DNA of 64,000 bases from positions 1 to 64,000 of the forward strand of contig JAHEIL010000048.1 of the NCBI GenBank assembly GCA_024639405.1, read 5' to 3'. Source of the DNA: Crocinitomicaceae bacterium. GTDB taxonomy: Bacteria; Bacteroidota; Bacteroidia; Flavobacteriales_D; Crocinitomicaceae. Position numbers and translations under genes: made by a program. The notes below the pieces were generated by a model. The model made no database searches, was not told the DNA's origin, and saw only the letters and a program-made list of their open reading frames with translations. Of the stretch, positions 49,713 to 58,944 are shown one piece after another. The first letter of the stretch is position 1. Each line of letters starts with the position of its first letter.

Positions 49713-51892
49713 TTCGCTAGTTCACTCATAAAGCGAATGCGCATTAAACGCAATTCCTCTTCTGAATAATCACCATCAAATTCGTGGTAAGCATCTTTTA
49801 AATCGTCTGTTTCAGCCTCTCTAAAATAATCAAAGATCTCTTTTTGATTTTCAGGATCTAAGATATCATCGATGTAATAATTAATGTTCACACGCGTACC
49901 AGAAGAAACAATAGCTTCTAATTCTTCTAAAACTTCGTCCATTGATTTACCCTGCGCCTTACCAATGTCTTCCAGTGGTAATTTTCGGTCAATATTTTGA
50001 ATTAATTGAACTTTTAAACCTGATTTATTAACCAAAGATTTAACAACCATGTCTTGTGGACGTTCAATTTCATTGTCCTCAACGTATTGCTCTATCAATG
50101 CAACAAAAGGCGCACCATATCTTGCAGCTTTACCTGTTCCTACACCTTGAATATTGGTCAACTCATCCAACGTAATTGGATATTGAAAACACATATCTTT
50201 CAAAGAAGGCTCTTGAAAAATCACAAACGGTGGAATATTTTTTTGTTTGGAAATAGATTTTCTTAAATCAACCAATAAGCCATATAAAACATCGTCAAAA
50301 GCAGCGCCTTTTCCACTCAATGTAACACCAGCATCTTCCTCATCATCAGAAGAATAGTCATGTTCTTTTATTAATTTGAAACTACTTGGATTTTGTAAAA
50401 ATAGATGTCCTTCATCCGTAATTTTTAACGTTCCATAAGTTTCAATGTCTTTTGAAATAAATCCTGCTACAATCACTTGTCGAATAACAGCATTCCAAAA
50501 ATGTTCATCTTTGTGTTTACCGCTTCCAAAACCTTTTAGCGCATCGTGTTTGTATGTTTTGATATCAGAAGTAAGGTTGCCAGCTAAAAACGAACAGTAA
50601 TGTTTCGCTTTTTGCGTTTCTTGCAATTCGATTAATGCTTTTAACAACAAAACAACTTCTTCTTGACCTTCAGATTTTTCTCTAGGATGTTTACAATTAT
50701 CACAAAAAGAGTTGCATTCTTTTTCATCAAAATTCTCACCAAAATAATGCAAGATGAATTTTCTTCTACAGACAGACGTTTCAGAATAGGAAACGATTTC
50801 ATTCAAGAGTTGTTTACCGATTTCTTGTTCTGCTAGCGGTTTTCCTTGTAAGAATTTTTCCAACTTTTCAATGTCTTTGTAGCTATAGAAAGTAACACAT
50901 TCTCCTTCTCCTCCATCTCTTCCTGCTCTTCCTGTTTCTTGGTAATAGCTTTCTAAAGATTTAGGAATATCGTGGTGAATTACATACCGAACATCCGGTT
51001 TATCAATTCCCATTCCGAATGCAATCGTTGCAACAATAACACTTGCTTCCTCCATCAAAAACATGTCTTGGTGATTGGCGCGTGTATTTGCATCTAAACC
51101 AGCATGATAAGCTAATGCATTAATCCCATTTACTTGCAATAATTCCGTTAATTCTTCAACCTTTTTACGGCTTAAGCAATAAATAATACCACTTTTACCT
51201 TCTTTCGTTCGAATATATTTGATGATTTGTTTTTCTACATCGCGTTTCGGACGAATTTCATAGTATAAATTATCACGATTAAACGAAGATTTAAAAACAA
51301 CTGCGTCCAACATGTTCAAGTTTTTCTGAATATCATATTGAACTTTTGGTGTAGCTGTAGCAGTTAATGCTATGATTGGAACGTTGGATATTTTTTCAAA
51401 AATTTCTCTTAAACGACGGTATTCTGGTCTAAAGTCATGTCCCCATTCAGAAATACAATGTGCTTCATCGATGGCAAAAAACGAAATTGAAACGGAAGTA
51501 AGAAAATCAACATTCTCTTGTTTTGTTAAGGACTCAGGTGCTACATACAAGAGTTTAGTTACTCCATCTTGAATATCTTTCTTTACACGTGTAATTTCTG
51601 TTTTTGAAAGAGATGAATTTAAAAAGTGTGCTACCGCTTCATTTTCACTTACATTTCGAATAGCATCAACTTGATTTTTCATTAATGCAATCAAAGGGGA
51701 GACAATAATCGCTGTTCCTTCAGAAATCAAAGCTGGTAATTGATAACACATTGATTTCCCACCACCAGTAGGCATAATTACAAACGTGTTTTTTCCATCT
51801 AAGACATTTGTAATTATAGCTTCCTGCTTACCTTTAAAACTATCGAATCCAAAATATTTGCGCAATGCTACTTTAAGATCGTTTTTTACCAT
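49709..51892 (-). CDS. recQ: ATP-dependent DNA helicase RecQ
   Basis: 727 aa 3'-5' helicase for recombination and fork repair. Helicase domain: PTGGGKSMCYQLPAL (41-55), AIDEAHCISEWGHDFRPEYR, FGMGIDKPDVRYVIHHDIPK and QETGRAGRDG. Zinc-binding region with four Cys (VCRRKFILHYFGENF then ECNSFCDNCKHP), RQC winged helix, and an HRDC domain at about 530-605. A further C-terminal extension of about 120 residues ends acidic. Transcribed alone, divergent from tatC. Confidence 0.95.
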   Translation of the reverse strand: MVKNDLKVALRKYFGFDSFKGKQEAIITNVLDGKNTFVIMPTGGGKSMCYQLPALISEGTAIIVSPLIALMKNQVDAIRNVSENEAVAHFLNSSLSKTEITRVKKDIQDGVTKLLYVAPESLTKQENVDFLTSVSISFFAIDEAHCISEWGHDFRPEYRRLREIFEKISNVPIIALTATATPKVQYDIQKNLNMLDAVVFKSSFNRDNLYYEIRPKRDVEKQIIKYIRTKEGKSGIIYCLSRKKVEELTELLQVNGINALAYHAGLDANTRANHQDMFLMEEASVIVATIAFGMGIDKPDVRYVIHHDIPKSLESYYQETGRAGRDGGEGECVTFYSYKDIEKLEKFLQGKPLAEQEIGKQLLNEIVSYSETSVCRRKFILHYFGENFDEKECNSFCDNCKHPREKSEGQEEVVLLLKALIELQETQKAKHYCSFLAGNLTSDIKTYKHDALKGFGSGKHKDEHFWNAVIRQVIVAGFISKDIETYGTLKITDEGHLFLQNPSSFKLIKEHDYSSDDEEDAGVTLSGKGAAFDDVLYGLLVDLRKSISKQKNIPPFVIFQEPSLKDMCFQYPITLDELTNIQGVGTGKAARYGAPFVALIEQYVEDNEIERPQDMVVKSLVNKSGLKVQLIQNIDRKLPLEDIGKAQGKSMDEVLEELEAIVSSGTRVNINYYIDDILDPENQKEIFDYFREAETDDLKDAYHEFDGDYSEEELRLMRIRFMSELAN

Positions 51893-52049
51893 TTTTCGTA
51901 TTTAAAATACTTATCTAAAATTTTACATAAAGATAATACGATTTTTTTAGAAAAATCAGTTAATACCCCTAAAATATTGACAAATCTTTAATAAATAAGT
52001 AAAAATACAGATAGATTGGATTATATTTTATGAATTGAGAGTATTTGCT

Positions 52050-52057
52050 TAAATTTG
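52050..52057 (+). promoter_or_regulatory. -7 element for tatC
   Basis: TAAATTTG, ending 6 nt before the ATG at 52064. Its TTTG contains the TTG that the ORF track used as a start codon at 52055. No TTG at a normal -33 distance is seen. A leader of 0-3 nt would result. Confidence 0.5.
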
Positions 52058-52063
52058 CCGACA

Positions 52064-52852
52064 ATGTCAGAAGATAAAAAAATGTCATTCTTAGACCATC
52101 TTGAAGAATTAAGATGGAGATTGGTGCGAATTTCAGTTTCGATTTTGGTAGTTGCAAGTACCTTGTTTTATTTCCAAGAGTGGATCATGAATACTTTTTT
52201 TATGTCGATGAAGAATTCAAACTTCATTACTTTTAAAGTGATGTGTCGCTATTTCAATGTTTGCATTGAAGATATTCCGGTTAGTTTTCAAAGCACAACT
52301 ATGTCAGGGCAATTTAGTTATGCTTTAATGATGAGTTTGATGGGTGGTGTAGTAATTTCTTTTCCATTTATTTTTTATCAATTGTGGTCTTTTGTTAAGC
52401 CTGGTTTAAAGCAAAACGAAAAATCTGTAGCCAAAGGAATTGTTTTTTACGTAAGCATCTTGTTTTTTATAGGGATTTTATTTGGCTATTTTGTGGTTGC
52501 TCCTTTAAGTGTTCAATTCTTTGGTGCCTACAAGATCAGTACTGAGATTCAAAATATCTTTACAATCAGCTCATATTTAAGCATGATTTTGTCAACAGTA
52601 TTTTACTCTGGATTACTCTTTTTACTTCCTGTAGTAGCGCACTTATTAACGAAATTAGGTGTTTTGTCATCTGCATTTTTAAAAAAATACCGAAAACATG
52701 CGATTGTAGGTGTATTGATTTTATCAGCAGCGATTACACCACCAGATGTAATATCACAAATAATTGTAGCCATTCCAATCGTTATTTTATACGAAATTGG
52801 AATTCTTGTTTCTAGAAAAGTTGAACGAGAACGCGAAAAAAACATTCTTTAA
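52064..52852 (+). CDS. tatC: Sec-independent protein translocase TatC
   Basis: Inner-membrane core of the Tat system for folded proteins. 262 aa from MSEDKKMSFLDHLEELRWRL; the track's TTG start lies in the promoter. The conserved FLDHLEELRWRL and FKSFV-like segment (FYQLWSFVKPGLKQNEKSV), six membrane helices, and the C-terminal LSAAITPPDVISQII are seen. tatA/B are not adjacent. lptB follows after 27 nt. Confidence 0.95.
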   Translation: MSEDKKMSFLDHLEELRWRLVRISVSILVVASTLFYFQEWIMNTFFMSMKNSNFITFKVMCRYFNVCIEDIPVSFQSTTMSGQFSYALMMSLMGGVVISFPFIFYQLWSFVKPGLKQNEKSVAKGIVFYVSILFFIGILFGYFVVAPLSVQFFGAYKISTEIQNIFTISSYLSMILSTVFYSGLLFLLPVVAHLLTKLGVLSSAFLKKYRKHAIVGVLILSAAITPPDVISQIIVAIPIVILYEIGILVSRKVEREREKNIL

Positions 52853-52879
52853 TCCACTGATTTATTAATACTTAGTAAC

Positions 52880-53608
52880 GTGAAATTATACACCGAAGAC
52901 ATCAAGAAAACCTACAAAGGAAGAGGCGTTGTAAAAGGCGTTACGATTGAAGTGAATCAGGGAGAAATTGTTGGTTTATTAGGTCCTAACGGCGCAGGTA
53001 AAACGACCTCTTTTTACATGATTGTTGGATTGGTAAGTCCTGATTCAGGCAAGGTATTTCTTGACGATGTTGACATTACCAACTACCCCATGTACAAACG
53101 TTCTCAATTAGGAATTGGTTACTTACCACAAGAAGTCTCTGTTTTTAGAAAATTAAGCGTGGAAGATAATATCATGGCGATATTAGAAATGACTGATTTA
53201 ACGAAACTTGAACGAAAAGAAAAATTAGAACAATTATTGGAAGAGTTTAGCTTAACGCATGTCCGAAAAAACTTAGGCAATCGTTTATCAGGTGGTGAAA
53301 AAAGAAGAACAGAAATCGCTAGAGCATTGGCAACGAATCCTAAATTTGTTTTGTTAGACGAACCATTTGCAGGTGTTGACCCAATTGCCGTTGAAGACAT
53401 ACAAAGCATTGTGGCTGATTTGAGAAAAAGAAATATTGGGATTTTAATTACCGATCACAACGTACAAGAAACACTATCGATTACAGATAGAGCCTATTTA
53501 TTGTTTGAGGGGAATATTTTGAAAACTGGAACTGCAGAAGAACTTGCAGCCGACGAACAAGTTCGAAAAGTTTACCTTGGACAAAATTTCGAACTGCGTA
53601 AAAAATAA
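52880..53608 (+). CDS. lptB: LPS export ABC transporter ATP-binding protein
   Basis: ATPase of the LptBFG machine that extracts lipopolysaccharide from the inner membrane. 242 aa with GTG start. Walker [18 protein letters not shown]-loop region [18 protein letters not shown], signature [15 protein letters not shown], Walker [21 protein letters not shown] and switch His in [10 protein letters not shown], all typical of LptB. lptF/G and the Lpt periplasmic genes are elsewhere. It shares a transcript with tatC and is followed by a terminator. Confidence 0.94.
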   Translation: MKLYTEDIKKTYKGRGVVKGVTIEVNQGEIVGLLGPNGAGKTTSFYMIVGLVSPDSGKVFLDDVDITNYPMYKRSQLGIGYLPQEVSVFRKLSVEDNIMAILEMTDLTKLERKEKLEQLLEEFSLTHVRKNLGNRLSGGEKRRTEIARALATNPKFVLLDEPFAGVDPIAVEDIQSIVADLRKRNIGILITDHNVQETLSITDRAYLLFEGNILKTGTAEELAADEQVRKVYLGQNFELRKK

Positions 53609-53636
53609 AAAAGGTCATTTTTCAATGACCTTTCAC
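53609..53636. terminator. Bidirectional terminator between lptB and the small lipoprotein
   Basis: Perfect stem AAAGGTCATT / AATGACCTTT (10 bp) with a TTTC loop, A run on the left and partial T on the right. It serves lptB (plus) and the 46 aa lipoprotein (minus). Confidence 0.82.
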
Positions 53637-53650
53637 AATATCTAATAAGC

Positions 53651-53791
53651 TTATTTAGCTGAGTTTACACGAATAGTTTTAGAGTCATTCTGTGAATAAG
53701 CATCACATTTTGATCTTTTAGAAGTACTACATGCAGAAAAAGCTGCTGTCATAAATAATCCAACGATTGTAACTAATACTAATTTTTTCAT
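53651..53791 (-). CDS. Very small lipoprotein, 46 aa
   Basis: Too short for the ORF track. The translation starts MKKLVLVTIVGLFMTAAFSA with a clear signal peptide and a lipobox Cys at 21 (FSAC). The mature peptide is about 26 residues (CSTSKRSKCDAYSQ...), polar, with one more Cys, ending VNSAK. Ends at the shared terminator stem. The function is unknown; similar tiny lipoproteins are frequent in Bacteroidota envelopes. Its start region overlaps the candidate promoter of the divergent Omp85 gene. Confidence 0.75.
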   Translation of the reverse strand: MKKLVLVTIVGLFMTAAFSACSTSKRSKCDAYSQNDSKTIRVNSAK

Positions 53792-53796
53792 TTTTA

Positions 53797-53804
53797 TAAA
53801 TTTG
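53797..53804 (+). promoter_or_regulatory. Candidate -7 element for the Omp85-family gene
   Basis: TAAATTTG on the plus strand, about 100 nt before the chosen start at 53906. It overlaps the region upstream of the small lipoprotein, so the two genes are divergently arranged. No good TTG is seen upstream. Confidence 0.35.
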
Positions 53805-53905
53805 CGTTGTTTGATGGTGTAAAAATAATCAATTTTATGTTTAAGCGAAAAATTATCTTCATTTTTGCAGAAATTAATATTGTAACAACTTCATTTAGAG
53901 AAAAA

Positions 53906-55603
53906 ATGCTGCGTTTATTCCTATTTCTAGCTATTTCCTTTTGTATAAATGAAGCAAACAGTCAATCTCCTGTTTATCTTAACTTTAGAACGAAAGATTA
54001 TATAAAGGTTACGAAAAAGGTTCCTGCAACAGTCTCAAGTAACAAAGAAGCACTTGATTTTTTAAAGAATTTACAACTTGAAGCCATAAAAAAAGGGTAT
54101 TTAGGAGCTTCAGTGGATTCATTAAAGTATCAACAAGATACACTTTTTGTTTCATTTGATATTGGGGAACGTTATTCTTATCTACAACTCAACGCGCCAA
54201 CAGAAACGATTGATTTCATAAAGAAAAACAGCCATCTTTCTGAAAAAATATTAGCAAAATCTAGCTTAAACCCAACCGAAATTAGTCGCTTAATTAAGAC
54301 CATTCTACTTTCATTCAATTCAAGTGGTTACCCTTTTGCTAAATGTTATCTTGAAAATTTATCAGAGACAAATCAATTACTGACAGCAGATTTAAGCATT
54401 CAAAAAGGAGATTTATATCAACTTTCAGAGATTCATGTGAAGGGAGATTCAGCAATTTCGACATCATTTATTAGCACATTAATTGACCTTAAAATCGGTG
54501 AACTTTACGATGAATCTAAATTAGCTGAAATTTCAAAAAAAATTGCACAATTGAATTATTTGAAAGAAATAAAACCCTTTGAGTTGTTATTTACAGACCA
54601 TGGTTTTGAAATTTATTTTTATTTAAAATCTGTTCCATTATCTTCCTTAAATGGAATTGTTGGACTTCAACAAAACGATCAAAATAAGTCGGTTAGTTTT
54701 ACTGGAGAACTTGATTTAAAACTTTTAAACACACTAAAAAGAGGTGAACAAATCAATTTAAATTGGAGAAGTATCCAAGCTCAAACCCAAAACTTAAAAG
54801 CATCGATCAATTACCCCTTTCTATTTAAAAGTAGATTTGGTGTGGATGGTCAATTTCAATTGTACAAAAGAGATACTACATTTTTAGAGCTTAAAACAAC
54901 TGTAGGAATTCAATACGCTTTGAATAGTGGTAGTTTATTTTCTGTGTTTTATCAAAATTCCAATTCATCTCGTTTAGGAGGAAGCAGTAACAATCCTCTT
55001 TTTACCAATCTTTCTTCCGTCAACACCAACGCTTACGGAATCAGTTATAGCAATCGTTCAATTGATTACCTTCCCAATCCAACTAAAGGAAGAAATATCC
55101 AAACTTCCATCGCAATTGGAAATCGAATCGCTCAAAATAGTGACACAAGTAAAACCTTACAAAACACAACGATTAAAGGAATGATTAAACTTGAATTCTA
55201 TTTTCCAATAAGCGCTAGAAATATATTTCACCTTTCCACAAAAACGGATTTTTACCTTGCTCCAATCATTTATCAAAATGAAGTTTTTAGGTTTGGTGGG
55301 CAAACATCTTTAAGAGGATTCAATGAAGAAGAATTGTATGGAACGACCACATCAATTGTATCGCTGGAATATCGATTTCTATTAGATAAGAACTCTAATT
55401 TATTTGCTTTTTACGACCAAGCATTTATGGAGAACAATGCTGTGAAATACTACAAAGATGCTCCTTTTGGATTTGGTGCTGGTTTATCTTTTGGGACAAA
55501 AATTGGGGTGTTTTCTATTTCTTATGCCTTGGGAAAACAATTTTCAAATCCTGTTTTGTTGAGTAATGGAAAAGTGCATTTTGGCTACATTGCCTATTTT
55601 TAA
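53906..55603 (+). CDS. Omp85/TamA-like outer-membrane assembly protein
   Basis: 565 aa from MLRLFLFLAISFCINEANSQ, a signal peptide; the track start at 53807 is a TTG with an implausible N-terminus. Two or so POTRA-like domains occupy about 25-240 (DLSIQKGDLYQLSEIHVKGD). A 16-stranded barrel follows, with the diagnostic lid-loop motif FGGQTSLRGFNEEELYGTTT and a final GKVHFGYIAYF. Members insert or secrete outer-membrane proteins. It is smaller than BamA (about 800+), so it is a TamA-like or single-substrate paralogue. The partner is unknown. Confidence 0.82.
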   Translation: MLRLFLFLAISFCINEANSQSPVYLNFRTKDYIKVTKKVPATVSSNKEALDFLKNLQLEAIKKGYLGASVDSLKYQQDTLFVSFDIGERYSYLQLNAPTETIDFIKKNSHLSEKILAKSSLNPTEISRLIKTILLSFNSSGYPFAKCYLENLSETNQLLTADLSIQKGDLYQLSEIHVKGDSAISTSFISTLIDLKIGELYDESKLAEISKKIAQLNYLKEIKPFELLFTDHGFEIYFYLKSVPLSSLNGIVGLQQNDQNKSVSFTGELDLKLLNTLKRGEQINLNWRSIQAQTQNLKASINYPFLFKSRFGVDGQFQLYKRDTTFLELKTTVGIQYALNSGSLFSVFYQNSNSSRLGGSSNNPLFTNLSSVNTNAYGISYSNRSIDYLPNPTKGRNIQTSIAIGNRIAQNSDTSKTLQNTTIKGMIKLEFYFPISARNIFHLSTKTDFYLAPIIYQNEVFRFGGQTSLRGFNEEELYGTTTSIVSLEYRFLLDKNSNLFAFYDQAFMENNAVKYYKDAPFGFGAGLSFGTKIGVFSISYALGKQFSNPVLLSNGKVHFGYIAYF

Positions 55604-56370
55604 TGCTTGTTTTTAGTTTGCATCATTACACGAATATCTTTCATAAATTCAGATGCATAAACAAAATTTTCAATTTCTTTATTTTCGGTTTTAATAATTG
55701 AATTACGATCGCCTTCCCACCAATTCTGACCTTTGTAAATAAACAAGATGTTTTCTCCAATCTCTATCACACTATTCATATCATGTGTAATGACAATTGT
55801 TGTCATATTGTATTCGTAAGTAATTTCTTTAATCAAACTATCAATTACAATTGACGTTAATGGATCTAAACCAGAATTTGGTTCATCGCAAAACAAATAC
55901 TTTGGCTTCATAGCTATTGCACGTGCAATTCCGATTCTTTTTTGCATTCCTCCACTACATTCAGAAGGTAAAAGATGATTGTTTCCAGCTAAATTAACCC
56001 TGTCCAAACAAAAATCGACTCTTTTTTGCATTTCTCCTTTTGTCATATTTGTAAGCATCGACAATGGGAAAGACACATTTTCTTCTACTGTCATTGAATC
56101 AAACAAAGCAGATCCTTGGAACAACATTCCAATTTCCTTTCTAATTTCAGTGCGCTCCAAACGGTTCATCTTAGAAAAATCGCGACCATCAAACAAAATT
56201 TGCCCTTTGTCAATCTCGTGTAAACCAATGATACATTTGGCTAAAACAGATTTTCCATGACCTGATTGACCAATAACAAGGTTTACTTTGCCTTTTTCAA
56301 AATGTGCATTGATGTTTTGCAACACTTGCTTTGAACCAAACGATTTGGACACATTCACCACTTCTATCAT
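55600..56370 (-). CDS. mlaF: MlaF-type ABC transporter ATPase
   Basis: 256 aa ATPase of an Mla/MCE-type phospholipid transporter that keeps outer-membrane lipid asymmetry. Walker A VIGQSGHGKSVLAKC, signature SECSGGMQKRIGIARAIAMK, Walker B YLFCDEPNSGLDPLTSIVID, ITHDMNSV switch. The signature CSGGM is typical for MlaF. It overlaps mlaE by 4 nt. The MCE-domain protein (MlaD) is not in the window. Confidence 0.87.
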   Translation of the reverse strand: MIEVVNVSKSFGSKQVLQNINAHFEKGKVNLVIGQSGHGKSVLAKCIIGLHEIDKGQILFDGRDFSKMNRLERTEIRKEIGMLFQGSALFDSMTVEENVSFPLSMLTNMTKGEMQKRVDFCLDRVNLAGNNHLLPSECSGGMQKRIGIARAIAMKPKYLFCDEPNSGLDPLTSIVIDSLIKEITYEYNMTTIVITHDMNSVIEIGENILFIYKGQNWWEGDRNSIIKTENKEIENFVYASEFMKDIRVMMQTKNKH

Positions 56371-57107
56371 AACAACATCAATTGCGTTAATATGAAATTG
56401 GCAATCAAAATAGCAATACTACTGCTAACAACAGACTTAGTTGATGCTTTTCCAACATCCAATGCTCCACCTTTCGTATAGTAGCCATAAAATGAAGAAA
56501 TCGAAACAATTAAAAAACCAAATACTACCGTTTTCGTCAATGCATAAAACACATTGTAAACATTAAAATAGTAGCGAATACCTAAGATATAAGTTTCAGA
56601 AGTCAATAATCCAGATGCTGTTAATGCAATCCAACCACCTATCATGCTCAGAGCCATTGAAAAGATTATTAAAACTGGGAAAAATAAAATAGCAGCAATA
56701 ATTTTTGGAAGAACTAAGAAATTCAAAGAATTTACACCCATGATTTCCAAGGCATCAATTTGTTCAGTAACACGCATTGTTCCAATTTCTGATGCAACAT
56801 TTGACCCAACCTTTCCAGCTAATATCAATGAAATAATAGTTGGAGAGAACTCTAAAACGGTAGAGTTTTGTGTAATAAAACCAATGGTATAATCCGGCAT
56901 GATTGGACTATCGATGTTGGAAGCAGTTTGCAATGCAATAACAGCACCCATAAAAACTGACATCAACGCAACAATTGGTAATGAATCAATTCCAATGCCT
57001 TCGATTTCAGTAAAAACGCGTTTACGAAATATTTTGAACTTCTCTGGTCGTGAAAAAACAACATAGAGCATCAACATGTATTTGCCAATATTTGAAATAA
57101 CTTTCAT
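56367..57107 (-). CDS. mlaE: MlaE-type ABC transporter permease
   Basis: 246 aa inner-membrane permease with about five to six helices. Family blocks: EGIGIDSLPIVALMSVFMGA, VIALQTASNIDSP, AGKVGSNVASEIGTMRVTEQ, and IDALEIMGVNSLNFLVLPKI. Paired with the MlaF-like ATPase by a 4-nt overlap; the MCE partner and the periplasmic carrier are unlinked. Confidence 0.88.
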   Translation of the reverse strand: MKVISNIGKYMLMLYVVFSRPEKFKIFRKRVFTEIEGIGIDSLPIVALMSVFMGAVIALQTASNIDSPIMPDYTIGFITQNSTVLEFSPTIISLILAGKVGSNVASEIGTMRVTEQIDALEIMGVNSLNFLVLPKIIAAILFFPVLIIFSMALSMIGGWIALTASGLLTSETYILGIRYYFNVYNVFYALTKTVVFGFLIVSISSFYGYYTKGGALDVGKASTKSVVSSSIAILIANFILTQLMLL

Positions 57108-57113
57108 GCTTCA

Positions 57114-57121
57114 CAAAGTTA
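57114..57121 (-). promoter_or_regulatory. -7 element for mlaEF
   Basis: TAACTTTG on the minus strand, ending 6 nt before the mlaE ATG. No TTG at N19-21. The leader would be 0-3 nt. Confidence 0.5.
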
Positions 57122-57199
57122 AATTTAATTTCTTTGATTCACATTTTATTGCTGAAAACTTTATTAAAAATAATCAACTTAAAAATTTAAATTTACGCT

Positions 57200-57853
57200 A
57201 TGAAAGTAGCAGCAATCAAGCGAAAAGAATTGGTTATTGAAGGGTTTAAAAAATACCTTCCAGAAGCTTTCGTTTTGTATGTTGTTGAAATATTTCTGAC
57301 GGCAAATGTGAAATTTAAAATTGTCAACGGAAGAAAAACAAAATTAGGAGATTTTAGAGCTGGCATAAATGGAGAAAAACATCAGATTAGTGTTAATGGC
57401 GATATGAATTCGTATTCCTTTCTAATAACTACCTTACATGAATTTGCGCATTTACAAACATTTAACACTTATCAAAACCGAGTAGCTCCTCATGGTGAAG
57501 AATGGAAAAATGCCTATAGAAAATTATTAATTCCAATTGTAAATAGCGAACATTTACCCGAAGACATTCGGAAAGCATTGGTCAATTCTTTGATTAACAC
57601 AAAAGCATCATCTTGCACAGACCATCAACTTTCTCGGGTATTAAATTCATATAACAAACCCATCGAAGGTGTAGAAATTTTAGAACGATTGCCAAAAAAT
57701 TCTACCTTTGTATTGAATGGTCGTGAATTTATTAAAGGACCATTGCGACGCAAACGTTTTATTTGCGAAGATGTTAAAACAAAAAAATCATATTTGGTCA
57801 ATGCGTTGGCAAATGTATACCCAAAAGAACTTATAGAAAATGAAGAAAAATAA
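57200..57853 (+). CDS. SprT-like zinc metalloprotease domain protein
   Basis: 217 aa. The zinc-binding HEFAH (80-84) and the downstream HGEEWK (98-103) give the SprT/Spartan-type site. The N-terminal part (VNGRKTKLGDFRAGINGEKH) matches family strand patterns. Spartan relatives cut DNA-protein crosslinks; bacterial members are little studied. No canonical zinc ribbon is seen at the C-terminus. It overlaps the next gene by 14 nt. A TAAATTTA -7-like element ends 4 nt before the ATG. Confidence 0.82.
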   Translation: MKVAAIKRKELVIEGFKKYLPEAFVLYVVEIFLTANVKFKIVNGRKTKLGDFRAGINGEKHQISVNGDMNSYSFLITTLHEFAHLQTFNTYQNRVAPHGEEWKNAYRKLLIPIVNSEHLPEDIRKALVNSLINTKASSCTDHQLSRVLNSYNKPIEGVEILERLPKNSTFVLNGREFIKGPLRRKRFICEDVKTKKSYLVNALANVYPKELIENEEK

Positions 57854-58910
57854 TTATTGCGTAATCATGGCAGGCGGTGTTGGTAGTCGTTTTTGGCCAA
57901 TGTCAACTCCTGAAAAACCAAAACAATTTTTAGATGTATTGGGCATAGGAAAATCATTGATTCAAATGACTTATGAACGCTTGCTTCAAATTGCACCGAG
58001 TGAGAACATTTATGTTTTAACCAACACTGCATATGCTGAGCTTGTAAAAGAACAATTACCTGCTTTAACATACGATCAAATTTTAACGGAGCCTAGAAGA
58101 AAAAATACAGCTCCTTGTATAGCGTATGCTGCAGCGAAAATCATGGCTAAAAACGGTGATGCCACTATGATTATTTCACCGGCAGACCATTTAATAATCA
58201 AAGAACAACGCTTTTCTGAAATCGTTCATGCTGCAATCGATCAAGCAAACAAAGGTGAACGTTTGGTAACATTAGGTATTTTACCATCTCGTCCAGATAC
58301 AGGATATGGATACATTGAAGTTGCTACTAAAATTGAAGCTGGAGCAGCAACAGAAGTTTTACAATTTAGAGAAAAACCAGATTTAAAGACAGCACAATCA
58401 TTTTTAGACAGTGGGAATTTCTACTGGAATTCAGGATTGTTCGTTTGGAAAGCAGCTACCATTTTATCTTCACTAAAAAAATTCCAACCTGCACTACATG
58501 GTTTATTTGCAGGTGATTTAAGTCAATACAACACTTCGGAAGAACAACATAAAGTTAACCATTGTTTTGAAGTTTGTGAAGATATTTCAATTGATTTTGC
58601 TGTAATGGAACATGCTAAGAACACTGATGTTGTGTTGGCTGATTTTGATTGGAGCGACTTAGGAACATGGGGGAGTTTAAGTGAGCATTTAAAGACAGAT
58701 GCCAACAATAATTCTGTGATTGGTCAAAATGCATTTTTATTTAATTCTAAAAATTGTCAGATCAATGTGCCTAATGACAAATTGGTTTTGATAGATGGAT
58801 TAGAAGATTACATCGTTGTAGAATCTGACAACATGTTGATGATTCTTAAAAATGAAAATGAACAAGAATTAAAAAATTATTTGAAGCACATCGACGAGAA
58901 TAAAGCATAA
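57840..58910 (+). CDS. manC: Mannose-1-phosphate guanylyltransferase
   Basis: Makes GDP-mannose from mannose 1-phosphate and GTP, for surface polysaccharides. 356 aa; only the nucleotidyltransferase domain is present, without the phosphomannose isomerase half of the two-domain form. Motifs: MAGGVGSRFWPMSTPEKPKQ (residues 10-29), ENIYVLTNTAYAELV, EPRRKNTAPCIAYAA, ISPADHLI, FREKPDLKTA and NFYWNSGLFVWKA, then SIDFAVMEHAKNTDVV with DFDWSDLGTWGSL. Overlaps the SprT gene by 14 nt. Confidence 0.92.
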   Translation: MKKNNYCVIMAGGVGSRFWPMSTPEKPKQFLDVLGIGKSLIQMTYERLLQIAPSENIYVLTNTAYAELVKEQLPALTYDQILTEPRRKNTAPCIAYAAAKIMAKNGDATMIISPADHLIIKEQRFSEIVHAAIDQANKGERLVTLGILPSRPDTGYGYIEVATKIEAGAATEVLQFREKPDLKTAQSFLDSGNFYWNSGLFVWKAATILSSLKKFQPALHGLFAGDLSQYNTSEEQHKVNHCFEVCEDISIDFAVMEHAKNTDVVLADFDWSDLGTWGSLSEHLKTDANNNSVIGQNAFLFNSKNCQINVPNDKLVLIDGLEDYIVVESDNMLMILKNENEQELKNYLKHIDENKA

Positions 58911-58911
58911 A

Positions 58912-58944
58912 AAAAACGGGGTGAATTTACCCCGTTTATTTTTC
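58912..58944. terminator. Bidirectional terminator between manC and the plug protein
   Basis: Stem AAACGGGGT / ACCCCGTTT (9 bp) with a short loop, A-rich on the left and TATTTTT on the right. It serves both convergent genes. Confidence 0.85.

Noticed and set aside
53807-53905. N-terminal extension of the Omp85-family protein from a TTG
   Set aside because: The predicted signal peptide begins at 53906, and the extension sits next to a promoter element and starts with a TTG.
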